DNA of 64,000 nt from an uncultured Shimia sp. (GTDB lineage: Bacteria > Pseudomonadota > Alphaproteobacteria > Rhodobacterales > Rhodobacteraceae). Below the pieces are notes generated by a model. The model saw only the letters and a program-made list of their open reading frames with translations. It ran no database searches and was not told the origin of the DNA. A program made the translations under genes and the position numbers. Shown here piece after piece: positions 1 to 11,047 of this stretch. Each line of letters opens with the position of its first letter. Position 1 is the first letter of the stretch. The DNA lies in NCBI GenBank assembly GCA_937897325.1, contig CALCOY010000021.1, positions 86,909-150,908 of the forward strand, written 5' to 3'.

Positions 1-437
1 GCCAAATGTATCTCGGGTCCCTGCAGAATACGCGGCCGGAACGGCACCATGAAACCGCGAAGGATCATCTGCGCCCGTTCGCCTCCTGCCCGACCTGCCG
101 CAGCGGACATTACGGCGACCGGCTTGCCGCTCCAATGCTGACCTTCCACCCGACTGACCCAGTCAAGCGCATTTTTCAGAACGCCTGACGGTCCCTTGTT
201 GTACTCCGGCGTGGAAATGATGACGGCATCAGCCTCCTCAATCTGCTGGGCGAGCGTCTTTACCGCATCTGGCACACCGTTGTCCGCTTCCGCATCGCCA
301 TCATAAAGCGGCAGATTCAGGTCCGCTTCGATGTAGGTGCACTCTCCGAAAAGTCGGGCGGCCTCTCGCAGGAGCTTCCGGTTCGTCGCCTCAGCCCGCA
401 ACGAGCCCGAGATGCCAAGAAGTGTTGGAGTGGTCAT
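1..437 (-). CDS. NADPH-dependent FMN reductase (3' end cut by window)
   Basis: Translating the minus strand from the ATG at 437 gives an open frame of 145 codons that runs off the left edge. It begins MTTPTLLGISGSLR, the beta-alpha start of flavodoxin-like NAD(P)H:FMN/quinone reductases. Near residues 79-99 it has STPEYNKGPSGVLKNALDW, the family signature for flavin binding. Enzymes of this family reduce flavin or quinones with NAD(P)H in the cytoplasm; the substrate cannot be told from sequence. The C-terminus lies outside the window. It follows the OmpA lipoprotein gene on the same strand, but a hairpin at 493-520 separates them, so it probably has its own promoter. Confidence 0.85.
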   Translation of the reverse strand, partial: MTTPTLLGISGSLRAEATNRKLLREAARLFGECTYIEADLNLPLYDGDAEADNGVPDAVKTLAQQIEEADAVIISTPEYNKGPSGVLKNALDWVSRVEGQHWSGKPVAVMSAAAGRAGGERAQMILRGFMVPFRPRILQGPEIHL

Positions 438-492
438 AACAAGTCCTTCTTCAGATCCGCACAAATGATGCGGCGGCCAGCAAACAAAGCAA

Positions 493-520
493 GGGCCGCT
501 CCTTTCAAAAGAGGCGGCCC
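493..520 (-). terminator. Probable intrinsic terminator after the OmpA lipoprotein gene
   Basis: GGGCCGC at 493-499 pairs with GCGGCCC at 514-520 around a 14-base loop. On the minus strand the stem is followed by TTGCTTTG; on the plus strand by TTCTTCATTTT. It sits 28 bases past the stop of the lipoprotein gene. The T tract is broken, so efficiency is uncertain. Confidence 0.5.
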
Positions 521-547
521 TTCTTCATTTTGAGGTATCAGGTTCAA

Positions 548-1216
548 TCAGGCGGTCGGCAAAATCACGATTTCAACCCGACGATTTTGCTGCTTACCCT
601 GCGGTGTCAAATTGCTCGCGATGGGTTGCGTTTCACCACGGCCAAATGCCTGAATGCGTACCGGGCTCACGCCACTAGCCTGCAACTGGCTCGCGACTGC
701 AGCCGCCCGCCGCTCACTCAAATCCTGATTGTAGCCCGCGTCACCGTCGCTGTCGGTGTGACCGACGATCTGAATGTTCGATTGTGGATAGCGCTGCAGA
801 TTGACAGCCAGAGCGTTCAGATCCGCCCGAAGGTCAGGTCGAAGTGATGCGCTATCTGTCGCAAAGAGTATGTCCTGCGGCAGCGTCACGATAAGTCGGT
901 CGCCGGTGTTCTGAATCAGGAAGTTTTCATTGCCCAATTCGCGACGCAGATCCGCCTCTTGCTGGTCGAGGCTGTATCCGACACCTGCACCAACAGCACC
1001 ACCAACAGCAGCACCGATCAATGCACCTTCGACACGGTCATCGTCCCGGCCTACAGCGCCGACGAGCGCGCCCAAACCAGCCCCGATGGCCGCGCCGCGG
1101 TTGCGGTTAGCATTGGGGTTGTTTGGATCGCCACCCAAAGTGCCCGGATCCGTGCAGGCCGTCATGCCCATGGCCGCAACAAGGAAAAGGATTAGAGAAT
1201 TCTTGGTCAGGATCAT
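548..1216 (-). CDS. OmpA-family lipoprotein with glycine-zipper segment
   Basis: A 222-residue envelope protein. The N-terminus is a lipoprotein signal with lipobox MTAC, so Cys21 would be acylated and the protein held in the outer membrane. Residues about 40-85 are rich in Gly/Ala repeats (AAIGAGLGALVGA, AAVGGAVGAG) like the glycine-zipper domain of YiaD-type proteins. Residues about 110-222 form an OmpA C-terminal peptidoglycan-binding domain, with FATDSASLRPD, IVGHTDSDGD and NQDLSERRAAAV. The likely role is tethering the outer membrane to peptidoglycan. It resembles YiaD-type proteins rather than Pal, because no tol genes are adjacent. Confidence 0.9.
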   Translation of the reverse strand: MILTKNSLILFLVAAMGMTACTDPGTLGGDPNNPNANRNRGAAIGAGLGALVGAVGRDDDRVEGALIGAAVGGAVGAGVGYSLDQQEADLRRELGNENFLIQNTGDRLIVTLPQDILFATDSASLRPDLRADLNALAVNLQRYPQSNIQIVGHTDSDGDAGYNQDLSERRAAAVASQLQASGVSPVRIQAFGRGETQPIASNLTPQGKQQNRRVEIVILPTA

Positions 1217-1340
1217 ATCTGTACTGCCTTATATCAGGCCCCGTTCGGGCAGGGCGCATTGCTATTACGCCCATATAACGAGGAACGATCCCGGCAAAAA
1301 CAACCACCTCAGTCACTTCGGCGTCATCCCGCCGAGAGAA

Positions 1341-2189
1341 TCATGCCTCCGCCCGAGCGGATTCGTAAGCCAAAAGCGCGCGTTTGACAGGCAAGCCCCA
1401 ATGATATCCACCCAAACCACCCGTCTTGCGCAAGGCCCGGTGACAGGGAATGAGCCAGCTCACAGGGTTGCGCCCAACAGCTGTTCCGACTGCGCGCACC
1501 GCTCGTGGGCTGCCGATGCTTTCGGCAATCTCAGAATAGGTCGTGACGTGACCCGACGGAATCTGCAGTAGCGCCTCCCATACCTTGATCTGAAACGGCG
1601 CTCCGATCAGGAACAAAGGCGCCTGATTCAGTTCGGCCTCCTTCGCACCAAACGCCGCCAGGACCCAAGGCCGCAAACGCATCGGATCTTCGACAAATTC
1701 GGCGTCGGGCCAGCGGTTGACCAGATCCTCCATCGTTTCGGCCTCGCCCATTTCGGCGGAAAAGCCCAATCCGCAGATCCCCTTTCCAGTTCCCATGACC
1801 AATGCGGGACCGAAAGGACTTTCAAACCAGCCCCAGAAAATAGTCAGGCCCGCGCCGCCCTTTGCGTAATCACCTGGACTCATCGCTTCCCATCTCAGAA
1901 AAAGATCATGGAGCCTGCCAGATCCGCTCAGGCCCGAGCCGTGGGCGGTGTCCAGTGTGGTGAAGCGCTCATTTAGCAGCGCCTTGGCATGGCCCAGTGT
2001 GAGATATTGCTGGTAACGTTTGGGTGAGACGCCCACCCACCGCGAAAAGACGCGTTGGAAGTGCGCCGGGCTCATGTCCATCTCAGCCGCCAAGACCTCA
2101 AGTGAGAGCGGCTCATCGGCGCCATCGATAAGATCAATCGCCCGCCGCATAACGTTGAAATGGTATCTGGTATCATCTGTCTGCATCAT
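1341..2189 (-). CDS. Ada-like protein: AraC-type HTH fused to O6-methylguanine-DNA methyltransferase
   Basis: A 282-residue fusion. Residues about 1-95 are an AraC/XylS-type DNA-binding domain (LSLEVLAAEMDMSPAHFQRV). Residues about 110-275 are the suicide methyltransferase domain that takes methyl groups from O6-methylguanine; the acceptor Cys249 lies in PCHR, after VGTAVGRNPVSWLI. E. coli Ada also has an N-terminal zinc domain whose Cys38 accepts methyl from phosphotriesters and switches on its regulator function. That domain is absent here, so the normal activation route is missing. The gene stands alone between the OmpA lipoprotein and Hint genes. Confidence 0.9.
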   Translation of the reverse strand: MMQTDDTRYHFNVMRRAIDLIDGADEPLSLEVLAAEMDMSPAHFQRVFSRWVGVSPKRYQQYLTLGHAKALLNERFTTLDTAHGSGLSGSGRLHDLFLRWEAMSPGDYAKGGAGLTIFWGWFESPFGPALVMGTGKGICGLGFSAEMGEAETMEDLVNRWPDAEFVEDPMRLRPWVLAAFGAKEAELNQAPLFLIGAPFQIKVWEALLQIPSGHVTTYSEIAESIGSPRAVRAVGTAVGRNPVSWLIPCHRALRKTGGLGGYHWGLPVKRALLAYESARAEA

Positions 2190-2275
2190 GCGCCGAACCT
2201 AAGCCAGCCGGATGTATGGCGCGACCCGAAACCTGCGCTTTGCAGAGAGAGAAATCGAGGGATTGGCGGAGCGCC

Positions 2276-2995
2276 CTAGCCGGCCTTTTTGCGCCTGATC
2301 GGCTTTGATGTACGCCTCGCCTGCCGAGCTATACGGTCTTCCATCAACAAAACGCGCGCTTCTCCCTCATTCAGGATCGGACGGCAGGCGCTGGTTGCTG
2401 CAACGCACAGTTTTTTCGCAAGGCCAGTCGGCAGATCAAGCTGCACGTCTCCGACATCGCTCGGAAGGGTCGTGCCCATCCAGGACCCTTCGACCGAAGC
2501 GAGGTGATGTTCGATCAATGTAATGCGGGTGTAGGTTACAAAGCCTGCCCATTGCTGACGGAACCCCATCATACTGGCAGGGATCAATACCTCTTGAGAG
2601 CCGTGGTAGAGTTCGGCGCGAGTGGATGTGTATTGGATCAGTTGATTGGGTGACAGAACTACATCGTGGATCGGTAAGCCGCCGCCCAGCGATCCGGCTG
2701 CGATCCGCACCGGCATTACCGCAAGACGCTCATGCGGATCCGCAGGGCAAAGACGCATGCGGTCAAGCCACAGTATCGGCTGAAAGCCAGCGTCACGCGT
2801 CAGAACCTCGTCCTGAGAGTCAAGCCATTCGACCGGGATTTCACCGTTCCGCGTCACGATCATTGTGCCTGGCCCCAAACCTGAAGGCGCCGAAGATGAA
2901 CCGTCATCCTCCATGAACTCTGGAACTTGGTCTTTCATCGGCACCATCAGAACTTGCACATCACTCGAGCGATGAAACGGCCAAATAGTCACCAT
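2276..2995 (-). CDS. Hint (hedgehog/intein-type) domain protein
   Basis: A 239-residue protein with a Hint_2-like domain from about residue 40: GPGTMIVTRNGEIPVEWL, then DEVLTRDAGFQPILWLDR, then the HDVVLSPNQLI block typical of this family (where inteins have their block-B-like His). Most Hint domains start with a catalytic Cys or Ser just before the PGT turn; here the sequence is SGLGPGT, so the usual nucleophile appears replaced by Gly. Short Hint proteins of this type are common in Rhodobacteraceae and their function is unknown. The start is supported by GGAAAGAGA just upstream of the ATG. No secretion signal is evident. Confidence 0.8.
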   Translation of the reverse strand: MVTIWPFHRSSDVQVLMVPMKDQVPEFMEDDGSSSAPSGLGPGTMIVTRNGEIPVEWLDSQDEVLTRDAGFQPILWLDRMRLCPADPHERLAVMPVRIAAGSLGGGLPIHDVVLSPNQLIQYTSTRAELYHGSQEVLIPASMMGFRQQWAGFVTYTRITLIEHHLASVEGSWMGTTLPSDVGDVQLDLPTGLAKKLCVAATSACRPILNEGEARVLLMEDRIARQARRTSKPIRRKKAG

Positions 2996-3086
2996 TCTCT
3001 TTCCGTGGCCGTCGAAAACCGTTCAGATTTTAATGAGATTTCAGACGTCGCTTGCCCACCTCCGCGAAACCCAGCATATGGTCGCC

Positions 3087-3731
3087 ATGGCAAAGCAGCT
3101 TGACTACCATACGATCCGCGAAATCTTCACGCGATTTCATGCCGCCGACCCCGAACCCGAAGGGGAACTGGAACATGTCAATGCCTACACCCTTGTCGTC
3201 GCGGTTGCCCTGTCCGCACAGGCCACGGATGTGGGCGTGAACAAGGCAACGCGCGCCCTTTTCAAGATCGCGGACACCCCACAAAAGATGCTGGATCTGG
3301 GAGAAGGTGGCCTGATAGAACATATCAAAAGCATCGGTCTTTACCGAAACAAGGCCAAGAACGTCATAAAGCTCAGCAGGATAATTGTCGAGGAGTACGG
3401 CGGTGAGGTTCCCAATTCCCGCGCAGCCCTTCAGTCGTTGCCGGGTGTCGGTCGCAAGACCGCAAATGTCGTTCTGAACATGTGGTGGCGTCAGCCCGCA
3501 CAGGCCGTCGATACGCATATCTTTCGTCTGGGCAACCGAACCGGCATCGCACCGGGCAAAACCGTTGATGCGGTCGAGCGCGCCATCGAAGATCACATTC
3601 CTGCCGATTTTCAACTGCATGCGCATCACTGGATGATCCTGCATGGGCGTTATCACTGCAAAGCCCGCAAGCCTCTTTGTCCCACTTGCATTATCGAAGA
3701 TCTCTGCCCGTTTGAGGAAAAAACCCAATGA
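3087..3731 (+). CDS. nth: Endonuclease III (DNA glycosylase/AP lyase)
   Basis: Bifunctional base-excision repair enzyme that removes oxidised pyrimidines and cleaves the abasic site. The HhH motif LPGVGRKTANVV holds the catalytic Lys, followed by the catalytic Asp in AVDTHIFR. The C-terminus carries the 4Fe-4S ligands with spacing C-x6-C-x2-C-x5-C (CKARKPLCPTCIIEDLC). The frame is open from 3033, but alignment to E. coli Nth favours the ATG at 3087 (MAKQLDYHTIREIF), giving 214 residues; 3078 is an alternative. The stop overlaps the next start as ATGA, so translation with the adenosine kinase is probably coupled. Confidence 0.95.
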   Translation: MAKQLDYHTIREIFTRFHAADPEPEGELEHVNAYTLVVAVALSAQATDVGVNKATRALFKIADTPQKMLDLGEGGLIEHIKSIGLYRNKAKNVIKLSRIIVEEYGGEVPNSRAALQSLPGVGRKTANVVLNMWWRQPAQAVDTHIFRLGNRTGIAPGKTVDAVERAIEDHIPADFQLHAHHWMILHGRYHCKARKPLCPTCIIEDLCPFEEKTQ

Positions 3732-4717
3732 CACAATACGAAGTGGTCGGCATCGGCAACGCCGTCGTCGACGTAATCAGTCATGCCGATGACAGTTTTC
3801 TGGACATCATGGGCATCGAAAAAGGCATCATGCAACTGGTCGAGCGTGAACGGGCCGAGGTGCTTTATGCGGCCATGAACGACCGCACCCAGACACCGGG
3901 CGGATCGGTCGCCAACACGATTGCGGGGATCGGCGCCTTGGGTCTGCCAACCGCATTTATCGGTCGTGTCCACGACGATGCCTTAGGCCACTTTTATGCG
4001 AAATCGATGCAGGACGGTGGCACTGACTTCGTCAACGAACCCGTAGCGGGCGGAGATCTGCCGACCTCGCGTTCGATGATCTTTGTCTCGCCCGATGGTG
4101 AGCGGTCGATGAACACGTTTCTGGGCATTTCGACCGATCTGGGCCCGAGCGATGTGCCTGAAGCTGTGGCGCAGGCTGCGCGCATTATGTTTCTGGAGGG
4201 CTACCTGTTTGACAAGGACGCCGGGAAAGAAGCGTTTCTGCAAGCCTCACGCCTGACGCGGGCCGCGGGCGGGATGGCAGGCATCGCCATTTCGGATCCG
4301 TTTTGCGTGGAACGCCACCGAGCAGACTTCCTGCGCATGATCGGGGATGAACTGGACTATGTCATCGGCAACGAGGCCGAGATCAGATCGCTTTTTGAAA
4401 CCGAAGACACAGAGCTTGCGATCAGCCAGACAGCTGAGATGTGCCCTATTGTCGTCTGTACGCGATCTGGTGACGGATGCAGCCTTATCCGCGAAGGCCA
4501 GCGCGTCGACGTGCCTGTCACACATGTTGTCCCGGTCGATGCTACCGGCGCCGGTGATCAATTCGCGGCGGGCTTTCTTTATGGGCTTGCAACAGGTCGC
4601 GATCTGGAGATCTGCGGGCGCATGGGTCATATCTGCGCGGGCGAAGTGATCAGCCATGTGGGCCCACGCCCACAGACCGATATCGCTGCGCTCTTCAAGA
4701 ATGCAGGCCTTGCCTGA
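3728..4717 (+). CDS. Adenosine kinase, PfkB family
   Basis: A 329-residue PfkB-fold sugar kinase. It has the N-terminal GNAVVDVI substrate strand, TPGGSVANT near residue 57, and the C-terminal signature DATGAGDQFAAGFL with catalytic base Asp277. Proteins of this type in alphaproteobacteria are annotated as adenosine kinase (adenosine + ATP to AMP + ADP). Ribokinase-like activity on another nucleoside cannot be excluded from sequence. It overlaps nth by four bases and the following acetyltransferase by one base (TGATG), so the three genes form one transcription unit. It would complement the AMP/adenine genes near 54-57 kb. Confidence 0.85.
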   Translation: MTQYEVVGIGNAVVDVISHADDSFLDIMGIEKGIMQLVERERAEVLYAAMNDRTQTPGGSVANTIAGIGALGLPTAFIGRVHDDALGHFYAKSMQDGGTDFVNEPVAGGDLPTSRSMIFVSPDGERSMNTFLGISTDLGPSDVPEAVAQAARIMFLEGYLFDKDAGKEAFLQASRLTRAAGGMAGIAISDPFCVERHRADFLRMIGDELDYVIGNEAEIRSLFETEDTELAISQTAEMCPIVVCTRSGDGCSLIREGQRVDVPVTHVVPVDATGAGDQFAAGFLYGLATGRDLEICGRMGHICAGEVISHVGPRPQTDIAALFKNAGLA

Positions 4718-5328
4718 TGCTGGGCGATGGCTATCACGACGTGCCCGACGGCAAGCTCGCGGTGGCTGTCACGCATCTGCAAATGCATAAACCGGCTCCT
4801 TTGCGCGGGGTCCCATTGCCCAAAGGATTGCAGTTCGAGACGCTTTGGAAAGACGTGGCCGAATATCGTGACCTTTTTAGACGGATCGGGGCGGACTGGC
4901 TTTGGTTCGGGCGGCTGAGACTGCCGGAACCGGAACTTGCGCGGATCATCACGGATCCCAAGGTGCAGCTTTACACGCTGATCAAGCATGATCGCCCCGA
5001 AGCATTGCTTGAGTTGGATTTTCGCAAAGATGGTGAATGCGAATTGGCCTATTTCGGGCTGACATCCGCGCTGATCGGATCGGGTGCGGGGGCGTATCTG
5101 ATGGATCGCGCGATCGAGATCGCCTGGTTGGAAGAAATCACACGTTTTCACGTGCACACTTGCACGATCGACAGCCCTCAGGCCCTGCCCTTCTATATCC
5201 GCTCGGGCTTTGTTCCCTACAAGCGCCAGATCGAGATCGCTGACGACCCGCGATGCATAGGCCTGTTTCCCGCCGATGTTGCGGCACATGTTCCCATGAT
5301 AAGACTTCAGAACAACGCCAACGATTGA
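4717..5328 (+). CDS. GNAT-family N-acetyltransferase
   Basis: A 203-residue protein with a GNAT fold in its second half. AYFGLTSALIGSGAGAYLMD matches motif A, the acetyl-CoA pyrophosphate loop, near residues 110-130. SPQALPFYIRSGF near residues 165-180 is the usual motif-B helix and strand. The substrate is unknown. Its stop and start arrangement (TGATG) couples it to the upstream adenosine kinase. The first 80 residues do not match a domain I recognise. Beyond its stop the DNA loses coding character until rppH. Confidence 0.85.
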   Translation: MLGDGYHDVPDGKLAVAVTHLQMHKPAPLRGVPLPKGLQFETLWKDVAEYRDLFRRIGADWLWFGRLRLPEPELARIITDPKVQLYTLIKHDRPEALLELDFRKDGECELAYFGLTSALIGSGAGAYLMDRAIEIAWLEEITRFHVHTCTIDSPQALPFYIRSGFVPYKRQIEIADDPRCIGLFPADVAAHVPMIRLQNNAND

Positions 5329-6291
5329 TAAAATGTGGGACGAAGAGCTTGCTAAGGGTGCGCACCTACCAACGTAAAGATAGCGAGTCTGAGCTTATCT
5401 GCCCGGGGCAAGATGTCATCTGAAACACGGCCTCGTGAATGAACCGGACGAGCGGGTAAGGTCGGTTTCCGCCATCTGGAGTTTCATTCGTGAGGGGTCG
5501 CTTGACGGGATCCGGTACCAGGCCCATGACCTATTGATTTCCGATTTAGGGCGTGATTCAAGGCAGACGGCCGCAGCTTCTAAAAAGACATCTCTCTTGC
5601 CGCAACGGTTTCCTTTCACGGCCATGTCCTCCGCAATCTGCCCGGTTCTTCGCTACTCGGTATGTCGGCGCGCTTGCCGGCGTCCCGCTCTGCCCGCTTG
5701 ATCCAGGTATGGATCGTAGCGACACAGGACGCGAACTCGCGTGCAAGCTCCTCAACACTCGGACCGGTCCTGCGCAATTCGACGATCTGCTCCCGGAAAG
5801 CCGCCGGAGACGGGTTTCTTATTCGTGGCTTGTGCGTGGCATATGAACACCTTTCCACTTCAGTCAAAGGCCGTCCAAGAAACGAGGGGAGCTCCAAACT
5901 GAGGACAGGAACCGACTATCAGCCGATACCTGGATGGGTCTCTTTCAAGAAAAGGATTTATTCGCGATCGAGGGCGATCGCACCGCACCACGGGCCAAGG
6001 CAATTGACCGAGCGCTCCACAGCCCAAGCGAGCGTCAGCAAAACTTCCTCCGGCGTAGAGCATGGCCTGAAAACCGGGCCGGAATGGACATGATAGTATT
6101 GTCACATCTGATATCGTTTTCAATGCGTTGCAGCATCTGGTCTGCATCAAAGCTCTGACATCCGTTCACAACATACATCAGATCTCATTCATCCGTCTGA
6201 AGATATGCATCCATCATGCCCCTACACATGCAACCGAGTGCCGATGCCTGAACCGGGATCATGACGGCGATCGGAGCTGCCAGGTATCGCA
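5329..6291. other. Decayed, gene-poor stretch around an IS3-type remnant
   Basis: Between the GNAT gene and rppH there is about 960 bases with no intact gene. The only recognisable piece is the transposase orfA remnant at 5616-5897 (minus). A minus-strand frame at 5958-6101 reads protein-like (STPEEVLLTLAWAVERSVN) but has no start codon and I do not recognise it. A frame at 5416-5625 (minus) begins like the continuation of the transposase (GNRCGKRDVFLEAAA) and then diverges. The picture is of an old insertion that has decayed. Confidence 0.5.
5616..5897 (-). pseudogene. IS3-family transposase OrfA remnant
   Basis: The 93-residue frame contains SPAAFREQIVELRRTG, SVEELAREF, TIHTWIKRAERDAGKR and PSSEEPGRLRRTWP. 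This is the helix-turn-helix N-terminus of IS3-family OrfA proteins, which normally continue through a leucine-rich segment such as ELRRLRRENRQLRQERDIL. Here the frame stops at that point. The next frame resumes with a similar string (GNRCGKRDVFLEAAA), consistent with a frameshift. No OrfB and no clear terminal inverted repeats were found, so this is an inactive fragment. Confidence 0.7.
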
Positions 6292-6774
6292 TCACAAATG
6301 CTCTCTGAAGCGTTCCAGCACCTTCTCGTAGACCGCTCGTTTGAATGGCACGATGCTTTCCACCAAATCGTCAGCAGGCAACCAACGCCAAGCCGAAAAC
6401 TCTGGGTGTTCGGTCTTGATATCAACCTGATCGTCCGCGCCCTTGAAACGCATCAGGAACCACTTCTGTTCTTGCCCGCGATATCGGCCTTTCCAAAGCT
6501 GCGGGACAAGATCGGCGGGAAGGTCGTAGGGAATCCAGTCTTCCGTTTCGGCAATGATGTCGACCAGATCGGCTTCGACACCTGTCTCTTCCAACAATTC
6601 GCGGAGGGCTGCGTCCTGCGGCACCTCACCCTCGTCGACGCCCCCCTGCGGCATCTGCCAGGCGGCCTGAAACCGGTCGAGACGCTGACCGACAAATACA
6701 TCACTTTCCGCATTGATCAGCATCACGCCGACACAAGGACGATAGGGCAGTTTTGCAATGTCTTCCGGGCTCAT
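6292..6774 (-). CDS. rppH: RNA pyrophosphohydrolase (Nudix)
   Basis: A 160-residue enzyme that removes pyrophosphate from the 5' end of mRNA and starts its decay. The Nudix box lies at residues 44-66 and fits G-x5-E-x7-R-E-U-x-E-E-x-G-U exactly (Gly44, Glu50, Arg58, Glu59, Glu62, Glu63, Gly65). The N-terminal [11 protein letters not shown] and WQMPQGG strings are typical of RppH/NudH. The frame is open further upstream, but the ATG at 6774 has a good AAAGGAGA site and matches the family length. It is divergent from fadH. In many relatives rppH follows ctpA; here the two are 10 kb apart. Confidence 0.93.
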   Translation of the reverse strand: MSPEDIAKLPYRPCVGVMLINAESDVFVGQRLDRFQAAWQMPQGGVDEGEVPQDAALRELLEETGVEADLVDIIAETEDWIPYDLPADLVPQLWKGRYRGQEQKWFLMRFKGADDQVDIKTEHPEFSAWRWLPADDLVESIVPFKRAVYEKVLERFREHL

Positions 6775-6827
6775 GATTGGTCTCCTTTCAGTTGTCCATA
6801 GCGTGACTGACGCCGCGTTGCACGTGA

Positions 6828-8906
<2,079 letters not shown>

Positions 8907-9194
8907 CCGGGGTTTTGACGGCGGGTTGACCTTTTGACGTAGGGTGAAAGTCCCAACCAGCGGGTTTTTGCCGTGTAATGGGGCGCAAAGGGCCAAAACT
9001 TCAGAGCCTTTGAGCCAAAAACGCTCCAATAGCTTGTTTTCAAAATGGAAAATAGGCCTCTGGGGCCTGCTTCGCCGTTTCGCAGCCCTGAACGATTGAG
9101 GCAAGCATCCTGATATTATCCATAAGCTGCCCTGATTGTGCCCAGATTGGTTGGAATAAAACATCAAGACTAAGACGTACTGAAAGGGTCGTGA

Positions 9195-10100
9195 ATGGAT
9201 CGCCTGACGGAAATGGAAGCCTTCGCGACGGTTGTCGACCAAGGTGGCTTCACGGATGCTGCCAAGAAGATGGGGATATCTAAATCCGCTGTCTCCAAAC
9301 ACGTCTCTTCATTGGAAGCGCGTCTTGGCGCACGTCTGTTAAACCGGACGACGCGCCGTGTGTCCCCGACTGAGATCGGCCTGGCTTATTATGACCGTGC
9401 GCGTCGCGTTTTGAATGACGCGGGCGAAGCGGATGCGCTTGTCACGTCGATGCAATCTGCGCCGTCTGGCCTGCTGCGTATCAGCGTTGCAACAGACTTC
9501 GGCGTCAACCATCTGTCACCGGTCTTGTCTCAGTTTCTGGCGGACTTCCCGGACATTACGGTCAACATGGTGCTGAACAATCGCTATGTTGAATTGATCT
9601 CGGAAGGGTTCGACATGGCCATTCGGATTGGTGAGCTTGAGGACAGCACGTTGCGTGCCCGCAAGTTGACCGAAACCAACAAGCGGATGATCGCAAGCCC
9701 TGCCTATTTCGCCAAGCACGGGCAACCCGAGAAGATCGACGATCTGAATGAACATAAGCTTCTGCACTATTCCAGCCACTCTTCGGGAAATGTCTGGAAG
9801 CTGACGGCACCCTCTGGCGAAAAACGCCAGGTGCGTACGGCCGGTTGGTTGTCCGTGAACGACGGACAATCGTTGCTGAATGCAGCTATCTCGGGTCTTG
9901 GCATCGCGTATCTGCCAAGCTTTCTTTACGCCGACGCGATGGAGCGCGGTCTGGTCGTGGATGCTATCCCCGATCTACCTGTCGAAACGCAAGGTATCTA
10001 TGCTGTCTACCCGCCGGGCCGCTTCACGCAGCCCAAAGTGCGCGCATTCATCGACTTCCTTGTCCATGCATTCGCCGACAAGGGACCTTCTGACTGGTAA
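9195..10100 (+). CDS. LysR-family transcriptional regulator
   Basis: A 301-residue regulator. Residues 1-60 are the winged helix-turn-helix (MDRLTEMEAFATVVDQGGFT, then SKSAVSKHVSSLEARLGARL). From about residue 90 a periplasmic-binding-protein-like effector domain follows (GLLRISVATDFG, with DMAIRIGEL near residue 140). It resembles the large CrgA/YafC-type group of LysR proteins, whose effectors are mostly unknown. The 288 bases upstream hold no gene and no convincing terminator. It lies downstream of fadH on the same strand, but the distance argues against an operon. Targets cannot be inferred. Confidence 0.92.
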   Translation: MDRLTEMEAFATVVDQGGFTDAAKKMGISKSAVSKHVSSLEARLGARLLNRTTRRVSPTEIGLAYYDRARRVLNDAGEADALVTSMQSAPSGLLRISVATDFGVNHLSPVLSQFLADFPDITVNMVLNNRYVELISEGFDMAIRIGELEDSTLRARKLTETNKRMIASPAYFAKHGQPEKIDDLNEHKLLHYSSHSSGNVWKLTAPSGEKRQVRTAGWLSVNDGQSLLNAAISGLGIAYLPSFLYADAMERGLVVDAIPDLPVETQGIYAVYPPGRFTQPKVRAFIDFLVHAFADKGPSDW

Positions 10101-10102
10101 GA

Positions 10103-11047
10103 TCACTCATCGTCAGCCAGTATCACCGCCTCGACCCGCCGGTTGGCCTCACGTCCGTCCGGCGTCAGGTTTGAAGCGCGTGGCGCAAGATACCCCATAC
10201 CGCCAACCTCGATCTGCCTTGGATCGACGTCGTAGCGGTCGACCATCCGCTGTCTGACCGCCGCCGCGCGGCGGCGTGAAATGTCGATGTTTGCCTCCAG
10301 ACGGCCAATCGAATCTGTATGGCCAACCAGTGCAATCCGAAGTGTTGGGCGGTCTTTCAGCACATCAGCAAGGGCCGAGAGTTGGGAGCTTTCGCTGTCA
10401 GCCAGCCTTACGGCACCAACGGCGAAGTCGAGACCCTCGAGAACAACATGTCCTTTCGAAAGGAGCCGCGCCCCCAGGGACGCATCTTCGCCCGGTATCG
10501 GTTCGGTTGGTGAAGACTCATCCGCTTCGGCGACACGCGGCTGCGCCGCGATCTTGCCGGCATGAATAATCTGCAGATGCGCCGCCGTTGCAGACGCGCT
10601 GGACAGAACCGTCACGATTTCTTTCGGAGCACCCCGCTCTCCCAGCGTGGCTGTGAGGTATCGGTAAGATCGGATATTCACGAACATCGCCGGGGCCGGA
10701 AGCGTTTCAACCTCGAATCGGAAATCAAAGCCGCCGCAGGTCGTTTGATCGCAGTCCAGTATGATTTCAAACCCGTCCTCGATCAATTGACGACGCAAGG
10801 GGGCGAGAACCTGAAGCGACGTCAGACCAGGGGAATCGATGCGCCACGCGGTGCGCCGCACCTCCCCTTCAACCATAACCCCGGTTAGATAACCGCCATC
10901 AAGAAAAGGGCTTGTCGGCGCAATGTAGCTGTCAAACACACTGTCCCGCGCTGCTGTCTGCGCAGCATTGGGCGGCAGCGTCAGATCGAGCGCTGCGACC
11001 TGACTGGCCCATAAGACCAATAGCGAAAGAAGGCCATCGGCCCTCAT
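10103..11047 (-). CDS. Secreted OmpA-domain protein
   Basis: A 314-residue protein with a signal peptide (hydrophobic LLSLLVLWASQVAA, cleavage near residue 19). The middle part is unassigned (about 20-180). The C-terminus is an OmpA-like peptidoglycan-binding domain from about residue 200 (LVGHTDSIG, DISRRRAAAVRQRM, GYLAPRASNLTPDGREANRRVE). It starts inside the stop of the AhpD-like gene (four-base overlap), so it is translated with it. Its 3' end faces the LysR gene convergently with only two bases between the stops. It probably anchors something to the cell wall; the partner is unknown. Confidence 0.85.
   Translation of the reverse strand: MRADGLLSLLVLWASQVAALDLTLPPNAAQTAARDSVFDSYIAPTSPFLDGGYLTGVMVEGEVRRTAWRIDSPGLTSLQVLAPLRRQLIEDGFEIILDCDQTTCGGFDFRFEVETLPAPAMFVNIRSYRYLTATLGERGAPKEIVTVLSSASATAAHLQIIHAGKIAAQPRVAEADESSPTEPIPGEDASLGARLLSKGHVVLEGLDFAVGAVRLADSESSQLSALADVLKDRPTLRIALVGHTDSIGRLEANIDISRRRAAAVRQRMVDRYDVDPRQIEVGGMGYLAPRASNLTPDGREANRRVEAVILADDE

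Noticed and set aside
8907..9194. Possible terminator or operator between fadH and the LysR gene
   Set aside because: Only short imperfect stems such as GGCC-TCTG-GGCC were seen, with no T run and no clear T-N11-A site.
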